Below, in pieces: positions 1 to 7,542 of a DNA stretch of 48,421 nucleotides (its first letter is position 1; every line of letters starts with the position of its first letter). A program made the position numbers and the translations under genes. The stretch spans positions 1 through 48,421 of the forward strand of contig NZ_JAIXZS010000064.1 of NCBI RefSeq assembly GCF_027489515.1, given 5' to 3'. The DNA is from Novosphingobium sp. GTDB lineage: Bacteria; Pseudomonadota; Alphaproteobacteria; Sphingomonadales; Sphingomonadaceae. The notes under the pieces are model-generated. The model saw only the letters and a list, made by a program, of their open reading frames with translations, had not been told where the DNA came from and did no database searches.

Positions 1-318
1 ATGGGCATGGTCCGCCAGTGGCAGGAACTGACCTACGAGAGCCGCTATTCGAACTCCTATTCGGACAGCCTCCCCGATTTCGTGAAGCTCGCCGAAGCCT
101 ACGGCTGGAAGGGCATCCGCATCACCGACGAGAGCGAGCTCGATGCCGGCATTCAGGCGATGATCGACCATCCCGGCCCGGTTTTCGTGGATTGCCTCGT
201 CGCCAAGGAAGTGAACTGCTACCCGATGATCCCCTCCGGCGCCGCGCACACTGACATGATCCTCTACGGCGACAGCGTGTCCGGCACGATGGACGACGCC
301 GCCAAGGCGCTGGTCTGA
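1..318 (+). CDS. ilvB: Acetolactate synthase large subunit, C-terminal fragment (cut by window edge)
   Basis: This is the last 105 residues of the catalytic subunit of acetolactate synthase, which joins two pyruvates (or pyruvate and 2-oxobutyrate) in the first common step of valine, leucine and isoleucine synthesis. The visible part is the end of the thiamine-diphosphate-binding domain, starting with a conserved MGMVRQWQEL segment and ending with the typical DCLVAKEVNCYPMIPSG stretch. The reading frame is open from base 1, so the true start lies left of the window. The regulatory subunit ilvN begins 13 bases after the stop, and ilvC follows, so this is an ilvBNC operon. The identification is firm despite the truncation. 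Confidence 0.95.
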   Translation: MGMVRQWQELTYESRYSNSYSDSLPDFVKLAEAYGWKGIRITDESELDAGIQAMIDHPGPVFVDCLVAKEVNCYPMIPSGAAHTDMILYGDSVSGTMDDAAKALV

Positions 319-331
319 GGGGAGCCGAGCC

Positions 332-853
332 ATGACTGCCGAAACCACCATCGCCGCTGCCGAGCGCCATGTCCTCACCATCACCGTCGATAACGAAGCG
401 GGCATCCTCGCCAAGATCGCGGGGCTTTTCACGGCGCGCGGCTACAATATCGACAGCCTGACCGTGGCCGACATCACCGATGGCCACGATGTCAGCCGCA
501 TCACCATCGTCACCCACGGCCCGCCCGAGGTGATCGACCAGATCCGTGCGCAGCTCGAACGCCTCGTGCCCGTGCACAAGGTCGTCGATCTCACCGAAGT
601 AGGCCCTTACGTCGAGCGTGAGCTGGCCCTCATCAAGGTCGCCGGCAAGGGCGAGAACCGCGTCGAGGCGCTGCGCCTTGCCGATGTGTTCCGCGCCAAG
701 GTCGTCGACACCACCACCGCCAGCTTCGTCTTCGAACTGACCGGCGCACCCGAGAAGATCGACAGCTTCGTCACCCTGATGAAGGAGCTCGGCCTCGTCG
801 AGGTTGGCCGCACCGGCATAGTCGGCATGATCCGCGGCGCCCAAGCCGCCTGA
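332..853 (+). CDS. ilvN: Acetolactate synthase small (regulatory) subunit
   Basis: The 173-residue product is the regulatory partner of IlvB and gives feedback inhibition by valine. Residues about 13-90 form an ACT domain (HVLTITVDNEAGILAKIAG, then the RGYNIDSLTV segment). The C-terminal half, about 95-165, is the small-subunit C-terminal domain, with the VVDTTTASFVFELTG pattern. Length is normal for the short bacterial form. The ATG is preceded by GGGGAGC at a suitable distance and lies 13 bases after ilvB. The ilvC start follows 41 bases after the stop, so the three are probably co-transcribed. Confidence 0.96.
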   Translation: MTAETTIAAAERHVLTITVDNEAGILAKIAGLFTARGYNIDSLTVADITDGHDVSRITIVTHGPPEVIDQIRAQLERLVPVHKVVDLTEVGPYVERELALIKVAGKGENRVEALRLADVFRAKVVDTTTASFVFELTGAPEKIDSFVTLMKELGLVEVGRTGIVGMIRGAQAA

Positions 854-879
854 TACCCTATTCCTTTTCAACGACTTAG

Positions 880-1914
<1,035 letters not shown>

Positions 1915-1925
1915 TCTGGCGTACA

Positions 1926-1951
1926 GGGGCGGGCCTTGCCGGGTCCGCCCC
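1926..1951 (+). terminator. Probable transcription terminator after ilvC
   Basis: A 10-bp GC-rich stem (1926-1935 with 1942-1951, one G-U pair) encloses a 6-base loop just after the ilvC stop. No T-run follows, so it may be a weak intrinsic terminator or a 3' end stabiliser. Position and stem strength support an operon end here. Confidence 0.6.
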
Positions 1952-2004
1952 TCGACGAACGACATACGACAGCCGCTGACTGGCGGTTGTAGATTTACCG
2001 CGAA

Positions 2005-2033
2005 CCCGATACCTCCATTTTCGAAGTATCGGG
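2005..2033 (+). promoter_or_regulatory. Hairpin overlapping the ribosome binding site of the I78 inhibitor gene
   Basis: CCCGATAC (2005-2012) pairs perfectly with GTATCGGG (2026-2033) across a 13-base loop. The right arm shares bases with the GGGGA Shine-Dalgarno sequence (2031-2035) of the gene starting at 2046. If it forms in the mRNA it would partly mask ribosome access. The pairing is seen directly; a regulatory role is inference. Confidence 0.4.
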
Positions 2034-2045
2034 GAAGCAACACCA

Positions 2046-2339
2046 ATGACATTCCGGTTTGGCGCGGCGGCGCTATCAGTTCTGCCGCTGTGCGCCGCAT
2101 GGGCCGCACCGCTCGCGGCAGAGCCTGCTGCACCCGATACTTGCAGCCTCGCCCTCACTGCCCGCTTCATCGGCGCCCGCGCGGTACCCGAGGTGCGCCG
2201 CACGATCGGACAGGTCGCGCGGCCCCATCCGGTTCGCTGGATTACCCCTGGGCTGGCAATCACGCTCGATCACAACCCCGAGCGCCTCAACGTGATCATC
2301 GATGAGGACGGCCGCATAGCGGGCATGCGCTGCGGCTGA
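2046..2339 (+). CDS. Exported peptidase inhibitor, I78 family
   Basis: This 97-residue protein has a hydrophobic N-terminus and an alanine-rich stretch typical of a Sec signal peptide, with cleavage probably near residues 24-30. The remainder fits the I78 small protease inhibitor pattern: an early Cys (DTCSL), a PVRWITPGLAITLDHNPERL segment matching the family's R-x-I-x-P-G...T-x-D...RLN block, then IIDEDGRIAGMRCG ending in Cys-Gly. The two cysteines can form the family disulfide. It probably inhibits serine proteases in the periplasm. A hairpin overlaps its ribosome binding site. It stands alone between the ilv operon and a yceI gene. Confidence 0.82.
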   Translation: MTFRFGAAALSVLPLCAAWAAPLAAEPAAPDTCSLALTARFIGARAVPEVRRTIGQVARPHPVRWITPGLAITLDHNPERLNVIIDEDGRIAGMRCG

Positions 2340-2410
2340 TCGACACGCGCTTGCCATGCGGCGGCCTCCTGTGGCAGCCCCCCTCTCGCCCCCCAGATCG
2401 GAGACCGTCC

Positions 2411-3076
2411 ATGATCCGCTTCCCCCGCGCTGCCCGAACCGCCCTGTCGCTTGCCCTGCCCGCCGCACTTGTCGCGCTGGCGGCGCCCTCGTTCTCGCAG
2501 ATGCCGAGCACGCCGCCGGGCGCGCCCGACAAGTCGCGCGTCACGGCCGGCAACTACACCGTCGATGCCACCCACTCGATGATCGCCTGGCGGGTCAACC
2601 ATCTCGGTTTCAACGATTATTTTGGCCTGTTTGGCCAGCTTGGCGGATCGATGTCGTTCGATCCGGCGAACCCCGCCGCTACGAAGCTGACCGCGACGAT
2701 CCCCGTCTCGAAGGTCGTCACCGTCGATCAGGGGCTGACTGCGCACCTCCTCAAGCCCGGCGCTGATGGCGGGAAGGCCGATTTCTTCGGCGCCAACGCG
2801 GCGGACGCGGTATTCGTCTCGACCAAGGTTAGCCCCGGCGCAGACGGCACAAGCGCCACGGTCGATGGCAACCTGACCCTGAACGGCGTTACCAAGCCCG
2901 CCACCTTCACCGCGCAGTTCACCGGCGCTGGCGTCAATTTCTTCAACAAGGCGCAGACGATCGGCTTCCACGGCCAGTCCACGATCAAGCGCAGCGAATT
3001 CGGCCTCGGCTTCTTCGCCCCGCTGGTGGCGGACGAAGTGAAGCTCGACATCACCATTGCCTTCGAAAAGAAGTAA
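2411..3076 (+). CDS. YceI family periplasmic lipid-binding protein
   Basis: The 221-residue protein begins with a clear signal peptide (basic start, alanine/leucine core, end near residue 30). The mature part is a YceI lipocalin-like barrel, a fold that binds isoprenoid chains such as ubiquinone precursors. It opens with the hallmark YTVDATHSMIAWRVNHLGF and has VDGNLTLNGVTKPATF and GFHGQSTIKRSEFGLGFF further on. An in-frame upstream start at 2351 would place about 20 unlikely residues before the signal peptide, so 2411 was chosen. The gene converges with the epoxide hydrolase, 3 bases between stops. The exact ligand is unknown. Confidence 0.9.
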   Translation: MIRFPRAARTALSLALPAALVALAAPSFSQMPSTPPGAPDKSRVTAGNYTVDATHSMIAWRVNHLGFNDYFGLFGQLGGSMSFDPANPAATKLTATIPVSKVVTVDQGLTAHLLKPGADGGKADFFGANAADAVFVSTKVSPGADGTSATVDGNLTLNGVTKPATFTAQFTGAGVNFFNKAQTIGFHGQSTIKRSEFGLGFFAPLVADEVKLDITIAFEKK

Positions 3077-3079
3077 GCC

Positions 3080-4219
3080 TCACCGCATCAGGGCAAACGC
3101 AGTCCGCAGCTCTCCCACGAAAGCTGCGGGCTGCTCCCACGCGGCAAAGTGCCCGCCCTTGGCCATTTCGCCCCAGTGGACGATATTGGAGCAGTGCCGC
3201 TCCATCCACTTGCGCGGCGTCGGCAGCACTTCCTTCGGGAACGCGCTGACCGCCACCGGCATCGCGATATCCCCGCCACCCGCGCTGCCAAAGCTTTCCC
3301 AGTAGAGCCGCGCCGAAGATGCACCCGCCGCCGGCAGCCAATAGAGCATGATATTGTCGAGCATCGCATCGCGGCTCAGCGCGCTTTCGGGCATGCCATC
3401 ATTATCGGTCCAGGCCCACATCTTCTCGTAGATCCAGCCCGCCAGCCCCACCGGCGAATCGACCAGCGAATAGCCGATAGTCTGCGGCCGCGTGGATTGC
3501 TCCTTGGAATAACCCGAATCCCAGTCCTGATAGTACTTCAGCGCCCCCAGCGCCTTGAGCTCGGCGGGCGAAGGGTTCGCCAGATCCTCCGGCAGCGGCC
3601 TCGATATCGGCATGTTGAGGTGGATGCCCGCACAGCCCTCGATGGCCTGAATGCCGATCTGCGTCGTCACGATCGAGCCCCAGTCGCCGCCTTGCGCAAA
3701 CCACCGCGCATAGCCGAGACGCGCCATCAGCACGCCCCATGCCCGCGCGATCTTTTCAACGCCCCAGCCATGTTTCTCCGGCTTCCCCGATAGGCCAAAG
3801 CCCGGCAGGCACGGGATCACCAGATGGAAGGCATCCGCCGCACTGCCGCCATGCGCTTCAGGATCGGTCAGCGCATCGATCACACCGCGAAACTCGAGGA
3901 TCGAGCCCGGCCAGCCATGCGTCATGATCAGCGGCACGGCACCCTCGTGCTTCGATTTCAAATGCAGGAACCGGATTGCAACCCCGTCGATGTCGGTGGT
4001 CCAGAGCCCGAGCCCGTTCAGCCACGCCTCGCACTTGCGCCAGTCATATGTATGCCGCCAATGGTGCACGAAATCCTGCAAGGCCGCCAGCGGCACACCT
4101 TGCGTCCAGTCGTCCACCGCCTCCTTTTCGGGCCAGCGCGCCATGTCAAGGCGCGTATTGAGGTCATCCAGCACCGCCTGCGGCACCCGGTAATCAAACG
4201 GCTCGACAGCTTCGGACAT
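3080..4219 (-). CDS. Epoxide hydrolase (alpha/beta-hydrolase with EHN domain)
   Basis: The 379-residue protein resembles microsomal-type epoxide hydrolases. Residues about 5-110 form the epoxide hydrolase N-terminal (EHN) domain. The hydrolase core follows with the oxyanion loop THGWPGS, the nucleophile elbow AQGGDWGS (Asp as nucleophile) and a C-terminal GGHFAAWEQP supplying the catalytic His. Such enzymes open epoxides to diols; the substrate cannot be read from sequence. Two ATGs follow each other at 4222 and 4219; GGAG sits 6 bases before the second, so 4219 was chosen. It is divergent from the leuA leader. Confidence 0.9.
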   Translation of the reverse strand: MSEAVEPFDYRVPQAVLDDLNTRLDMARWPEKEAVDDWTQGVPLAALQDFVHHWRHTYDWRKCEAWLNGLGLWTTDIDGVAIRFLHLKSKHEGAVPLIMTHGWPGSILEFRGVIDALTDPEAHGGSAADAFHLVIPCLPGFGLSGKPEKHGWGVEKIARAWGVLMARLGYARWFAQGGDWGSIVTTQIGIQAIEGCAGIHLNMPISRPLPEDLANPSPAELKALGALKYYQDWDSGYSKEQSTRPQTIGYSLVDSPVGLAGWIYEKMWAWTDNDGMPESALSRDAMLDNIMLYWLPAAGASSARLYWESFGSAGGGDIAMPVAVSAFPKEVLPTPRKWMERHCSNIVHWGEMAKGGHFAAWEQPAAFVGELRTAFALMR

Positions 4220-4242
4220 CATGCTCTCCTTTGCTTTCATTC

Positions 4243-4271
4243 TGGACAAGCGCGGCGTCCTTCACCATAGG
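4243..4271 (+). promoter_or_regulatory. Candidate promoter of the leuA leader transcript
   Basis: TGGACA (4243-4248) and CATAGG (4266-4271) are spaced by 17 bases and resemble -35 and -10 boxes, the -10 weakly. A start 7-8 bases downstream would fall on or next to the ATG of the leader peptide at 4279, giving a leaderless small ORF. This is pattern matching only. Confidence 0.35.
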
Positions 4272-4278
4272 CAAAAAC

Positions 4279-4329
4279 ATGATCCGCGCTCTGGACCTTA
4301 CCCTGCGACTTATCCGCCCTTGGGCGTGA
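4279..4329 (+). CDS. Candidate Leu-rich leader peptide upstream of leuA
   Basis: The 16-codon ORF reads MIRALDLTLRLIRPWA and stops at 4327-4329. Four of 16 codons are Leu, at alternating positions 5, 7, 9 and 11, plus two Ile. It lies between the divergent promoter region and the gene for the first committed leucine enzyme. Its last codons form one arm of a 10-bp inverted repeat whose partner lies at 4359-4368. This is the layout of a ribosome-mediated attenuator that senses charged tRNA-Leu. There is no convincing Shine-Dalgarno sequence, and the transcript may start at the ATG. The peptide is directly visible; its regulatory role is inference from its position and composition. Confidence 0.6.
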   Translation: MIRALDLTLRLIRPWA

Positions 4330-4368
4330 AGCAAGGCGGCTACCCGGCGCGCCTTTAGCGCCCAAGGG
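4317..4368 (+). promoter_or_regulatory. Probable leuA attenuator: nested and alternative RNA hairpins
   Basis: The outer stem is 4317-4326 with 4359-4368, 10 bp perfect, and includes the end of the leader peptide reading frame. Inside it AAGGCG (4333-4338) pairs with CGCCTT (4350-4355). A competing hairpin, GGCGC (4346-4350) with GCGCC (4358-4362), uses the same bases. Mutually exclusive structures next to a Leu-rich leader are expected of attenuation. No T-run follows, so control could be Rho-dependent or act on translation of leuA rather than by an intrinsic terminator. Confidence 0.55.
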
Positions 4369-4412
4369 TTTCCCGTCACGAAGTCGCAATTGCCAGATCC
4401 GAAAGCAGTCCC

Positions 4413-6083
4413 ATGTCCATGCTGAAGAATCCCTCGGTCAAGTACCGCCCTTTCCCGCAGGTCCCGCTGGAAAACCGCCAGTGGCCCAGCCGCACGATCA
4501 CCCAGGCCCCGCGCTGGCTCTCCACCGATATGCGCGATGGCAACCAGTCGCTGATCGATCCGATGGACGCCGACAAGAAGGCCCGCTTCTTCGATCTGCT
4601 CGTCAGCCTCGGCCTCAAGGAAATCGAAGTCGGCTTCCCCAGCGCCGGCGCTACCGAGTACGATTTCATCCGCGGCCTCGTCGATAGCGGCAAGATCCCC
4701 GACGATGTGTTCATCCAGGTGCTGACACAGTCGCGCGAGGACCTGATCAAGACCTCGTTTGAGAGCCTCGCCGGCGCCAGGCAGGCCATAGTCCACGTCT
4801 ACAACGCGGTCTCGCCGCTGTGGCGCAAGGTCGTCTTCGGCATGGAACCTGCCGAGATCAAGGAAATCGCCCGCGCCGGCGCCACTTACCTGCGCGATCA
4901 GGCCGCGCGCTTCCCGCAGACGGACTGGCACTTCGAATACAGCCCCGAGACTTTCTCTACCGCCGAACTCGATTTCAGCATCGAGTGCTGCGAGGCGGTG
5001 ATGGAAGTCCTCCAGCCGACCGTGGACAAGCCGATCATCCTCAACCTCCCTGCGACGGTCGAGGCGGCAACGCCCAACATCTACGCCGACCAGATCGAAT
5101 ACTTCTCCCGCAACCTTCCGAACCGCGACCGCGCGGTGATCTCGCTGCACACTCACAACGACCGCGGCACCGGCGTCGCTGCCGCCGAGCTTGGCCTGAT
5201 GGCCGGCGCGGACCGCGTCGAGGGCTGCCTCTTTGGCAACGGCGAGCGCACTGGCAACTGCTGCCTCGTTACCGTTGCTCTCAACATGTACACGCAGGGC
5301 GTCGATCCCGGCCTCGATTTCTCGGATATCGACAAGGTCATCCAGACGGTCGAGTACTGCAACCAGCTCCCCGTCCACCCGCGCCACCCCTACGGCGGCG
5401 AACTCGTCTTCACCGCCTTCTCCGGCAGCCATCAGGACGCGATCAAGAAGGGTTTTGCCGCGCGGGAAACGCAAAACGACGAGATGTGGGCGGTGCCCTA
5501 CCTCCCTATCGATCCCGCCGATCTTGGCCGCAGCTACGAAGCGGTGATCCGCGTCAACTCGCAGTCCGGCAAGGGCGGTTTCGCCTGGGTGCTCGAACAG
5601 GACCAGGGCCTCAAGCTGCCCAAGAAGATGCAGGCGCACTTCTCGCGCCACGTGCAGGAACTCGCCGATGAACTGGGGCGTGAACTTCACGCCGGCGATA
5701 TCTGGGCCGTCTTCCAGAAGACCTACCACCTCGGCGAAGACCAGCGCTTCACGCTCGTCGACTACGAGGAAGCCCGCGCGCCCGATGGCACCCGCGTCTT
5801 CGCCGGCAAGATCGCCGTCGATGGCGAAGTCCGCTCGGTCTCGGGCCGCGGCAACGGCCTGATCTCCTCGGTCGTCGCCACGCTCCGCGACGGCTTCGGC
5901 ATCAGCATCGACGTGCGCGATTACGCCGAACACGCCCTGCAAGCCGGCAGCGACGCCCGCGCCGCCGCCTATGTCGAATGCACCGGCCCGGACGGCAAAG
6001 TCATCTGGGGTGTCGGTATCGACGAAGACGTCGCCACCGCCAGTGTCCGCGCAATCCTGAGCGCCGCCAACGCGGCGGGCTGA
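4413..6083 (+). CDS. leuA: 2-isopropylmalate synthase (long, type 2 form)
   Basis: This enzyme condenses acetyl-CoA with 2-oxoisovalerate, the first committed step to leucine. The 556-residue protein is the long form seen in actinobacteria and many alphaproteobacteria. The catalytic TIM barrel spans about residues 30-310: STDMRDGNQSL near 37-47 with the catalytic Arg/Asp, and the metal-binding LHTHNDRGTG with His246 and His248, then GCLFGNGERTGN. The C-terminal LeuA dimerisation/regulatory domain (about 430-550) binds leucine for feedback. Start may be 4413 or the in-frame ATG at 4419; neither has a strong ribosome site. It sits alone behind the Leu-rich leader. Confidence 0.97.
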   Translation: MSMLKNPSVKYRPFPQVPLENRQWPSRTITQAPRWLSTDMRDGNQSLIDPMDADKKARFFDLLVSLGLKEIEVGFPSAGATEYDFIRGLVDSGKIPDDVFIQVLTQSREDLIKTSFESLAGARQAIVHVYNAVSPLWRKVVFGMEPAEIKEIARAGATYLRDQAARFPQTDWHFEYSPETFSTAELDFSIECCEAVMEVLQPTVDKPIILNLPATVEAATPNIYADQIEYFSRNLPNRDRAVISLHTHNDRGTGVAAAELGLMAGADRVEGCLFGNGERTGNCCLVTVALNMYTQGVDPGLDFSDIDKVIQTVEYCNQLPVHPRHPYGGELVFTAFSGSHQDAIKKGFAARETQNDEMWAVPYLPIDPADLGRSYEAVIRVNSQSGKGGFAWVLEQDQGLKLPKKMQAHFSRHVQELADELGRELHAGDIWAVFQKTYHLGEDQRFTLVDYEEARAPDGTRVFAGKIAVDGEVRSVSGRGNGLISSVVATLRDGFGISIDVRDYAEHALQAGSDARAAAYVECTGPDGKVIWGVGIDEDVATASVRAILSAANAAG

Positions 6084-6090
6084 ACCCGCT

Positions 6091-6152
6091 CCTCCCCATT
6101 TTCACGAAGTGCAAATGGGGAGGTGACCCGCCACAAGCGGGTCGGAGGGTTG
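6091..6152. repeat. Extragenic repeat, family B (double palindrome), copy 1
   Basis: CTCCCCATTT (6092-6101) and AAATGGGGAG (6113-6122) form one arm pair; ACCCGC and GCGGGT (6126-6142) form a second hairpin, followed by CGGAGGGTT. Related copies lie at about 48055-48104 (same double-hairpin layout) and in part at 13827-13855. All three lie between genes. Confidence 0.75.
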
Positions 6153-6172
6153 ATCAAAGAAATTAGCCTCCA

Positions 6173-6200
6173 GGATGCAAGGGCCATCGCCCTTGCATCC
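6173..6200. repeat. Perfect 12-bp hairpin
   Basis: GGATGCAAGGGC (6173-6184) pairs perfectly with GCCCTTGCATCC (6189-6200) around the 4-base loop CATC. No T-run follows. It could act as a bidirectional 3' end stabiliser for leuA mRNA or be one more extragenic palindrome. Confidence 0.7.
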
Positions 6201-6270
6201 CGAAGCGCGACCTCACCAAAAGCCCTGCGTCTATCCCGCCCTTTGCGTGGTCATTCGCGCCCACCCCCCT

Positions 6271-6298
6271 CGTCATTCCCGCGAAGGCGGGAATGACG
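6271..6298. repeat. Extragenic palindrome, family C
   Basis: CGTCATTCCCGCG followed by a near-symmetrical CGGGAATGACG arm forms a long perfect stem with an AAGG-type tip. This sequence is a very common extragenic palindrome in proteobacterial genomes. One copy is seen in the window. Confidence 0.8.
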
Positions 6299-6406
6299 AG
6301 GACGGGGAATGAAGAGGGGGTAGTGAGGTCGCCCCCTTCCCTTTCCTACCCCATGCTGCATACTCCCTCGGCGCGCCCGCCAAGAGGCCGACCACGAGAG
6401 AGAGCC

Positions 6407-7453
6407 ATGCCAGAAGAAATTCTCGAACCCGATCTGCCGATCATCGACCCGCACCATCACCTCTGGGATCTGCGCCCGCTGGTCGCCTCCTTCCCGCAGC
6501 CGCTGCATCCCTTTGTCGAGACGCTGGTGCCGGCGGCCTACTACACCTTCGATGCACTCCACGCCGATACGCACAGCGGGCATAACGTCGTCGGCACCGT
6601 GTTCATGGAATGCGGCGCGTTCTACCGCAGCGGCGCCGAACATGCGCTGAAGCCAGTGGGCGAGGTCGAGTTCGTGAACGGCGTCGCAGCCCAGGGCGCG
6701 AGCGGGCTCTATGGCGACTATCGCCCCTGCGCCGGGATCATCGGCCATGCCGACATGACGCTGGGCGATGACGCGGTTCCAGTTCTCGAAGCCCTGATCG
6801 CTGCCGGGAACGGGCGCTTCAAGGGCATCCGCCATCAGGCCGCGTGGGATGCCGATCCCGAAGTGCTCGGCCCCCCGTTTCACGCGCCTTCCGGTCTTTA
6901 CACCAGCGACGCCTTCCGCGCCGGGTTCAAGCACCTCGGCACAATGGGCCTCACCTTCGACGCCTGGCTGCTTGAACCGCAGCTGCCCGATGTGATCAGC
7001 CTCGCCCGCGCCTTCCCCGATCAGCCGATCGTGCTCGATCACTGCGGTACCCCGCTCGGCACCGCGAGCTACAAGGGCAAGCTCCACGAACGCTTCGACG
7101 TCTGGCGCGACAACATCCGGGAGCTCGCCAAGTGCCCCAATGTCTCGGTGAAGCTCGGCGGCCTTGCCATGGCCTTCTGCGCCATGCCTGAGCAGGGACC
7201 AGCCGCCGGGATCGGCTCGGAAACGCTGGCGGCGATGTGGCGCCCTTATATCGAGACCTGCATCGATGCCTTCGGGCCGGAGCGGGGGATGTTCGAAAGC
7301 AACTATCCCGTGGACCGTTGGGGCGCGACCTATCCGGTACTGTGGAACACCTTCAAGCGCCTCGCCCACGGCGCCTCGGCGGCAGAAAAGCACGCGCTCT
7401 TTGCCGGCAACGCGGCGCGGGTCTACGGCATCGAGCACGTGCTCGCGGCCTAG
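6407..7453 (+). CDS. Amidohydrolase 2 family metal-dependent hydrolase
   Basis: The 348-residue protein is a TIM-barrel hydrolase of the amidohydrolase-2 / COG3618 type, related to lactone hydrolases and decarboxylases. The N-terminal metal motif is IIDPHHHLWD at about residues 10-19. Later the barrel has FKGIRHQ, the DHCGTP strand end (His ligand region), KLGGLAMAF, and a C-terminal FESNYPVDRWGATYP with the conserved Asp. The ATG at 6407 follows GAGAGAG; upstream in-frame codons come from repeat DNA. A strong hairpin follows the stop and a nitronate monooxygenase gene lies next. The substrate is unknown; lactone hydrolysis is the best guess. Confidence 0.85.
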   Translation: MPEEILEPDLPIIDPHHHLWDLRPLVASFPQPLHPFVETLVPAAYYTFDALHADTHSGHNVVGTVFMECGAFYRSGAEHALKPVGEVEFVNGVAAQGASGLYGDYRPCAGIIGHADMTLGDDAVPVLEALIAAGNGRFKGIRHQAAWDADPEVLGPPFHAPSGLYTSDAFRAGFKHLGTMGLTFDAWLLEPQLPDVISLARAFPDQPIVLDHCGTPLGTASYKGKLHERFDVWRDNIRELAKCPNVSVKLGGLAMAFCAMPEQGPAAGIGSETLAAMWRPYIETCIDAFGPERGMFESNYPVDRWGATYPVLWNTFKRLAHGASAAEKHALFAGNAARVYGIEHVLAA

Positions 7454-7464
7454 CCTTTAAGGTA

Positions 7465-7490
7465 GCGGCGCTGTGGTTTGACAGCGCCGC
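7465..7490 (+). terminator. Terminator-like hairpin after the amidohydrolase
   Basis: GCGGCGCTGT (7465-7474) pairs perfectly with ACAGCGCCGC (7481-7490) around a 6-base loop and is followed by TTCTCCT. It lies 12 bases after the stop codon. The pyrimidine tail is short, so efficiency is uncertain. Confidence 0.65.
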
Positions 7491-7500
7491 TTCTCCTGCT

Positions 7501-7538
7501 AAAGCTCCGTTTAACCGCTCGCTTAAAACCGGAGCTTT
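7501..7538 (+). promoter_or_regulatory. Hairpin that contains the ribosome binding site of the nitronate monooxygenase gene
   Basis: AAAGCTCCG (7501-7509) pairs perfectly with CGGAGCTTT (7530-7538); an inner TTTAA/TTAAA pairing can extend it across a bulge. The only good Shine-Dalgarno sequence for the ATG at 7543 is GGAG at 7531-7534, inside the right arm. Folding would block initiation, as in RNA thermometers or ligand-switched leaders. The structure is seen; the switching is inference. Confidence 0.5.
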
Positions 7539-7542
7539 CAGG

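Larger units (their letters stand above)
6084..6406. other. Non-coding block between leuA and the amidohydrolase gene, filled with palindromes
   Basis: This 323-base stretch has no credible gene. It contains three distinct inverted-repeat elements, listed separately at 6091-6152, 6173-6200 and 6271-6298. An in-frame upstream extension of the amidohydrolase from 6293 would run through repeat sequence and lacks family residues, so it is treated as non-coding. Confidence 0.7.
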
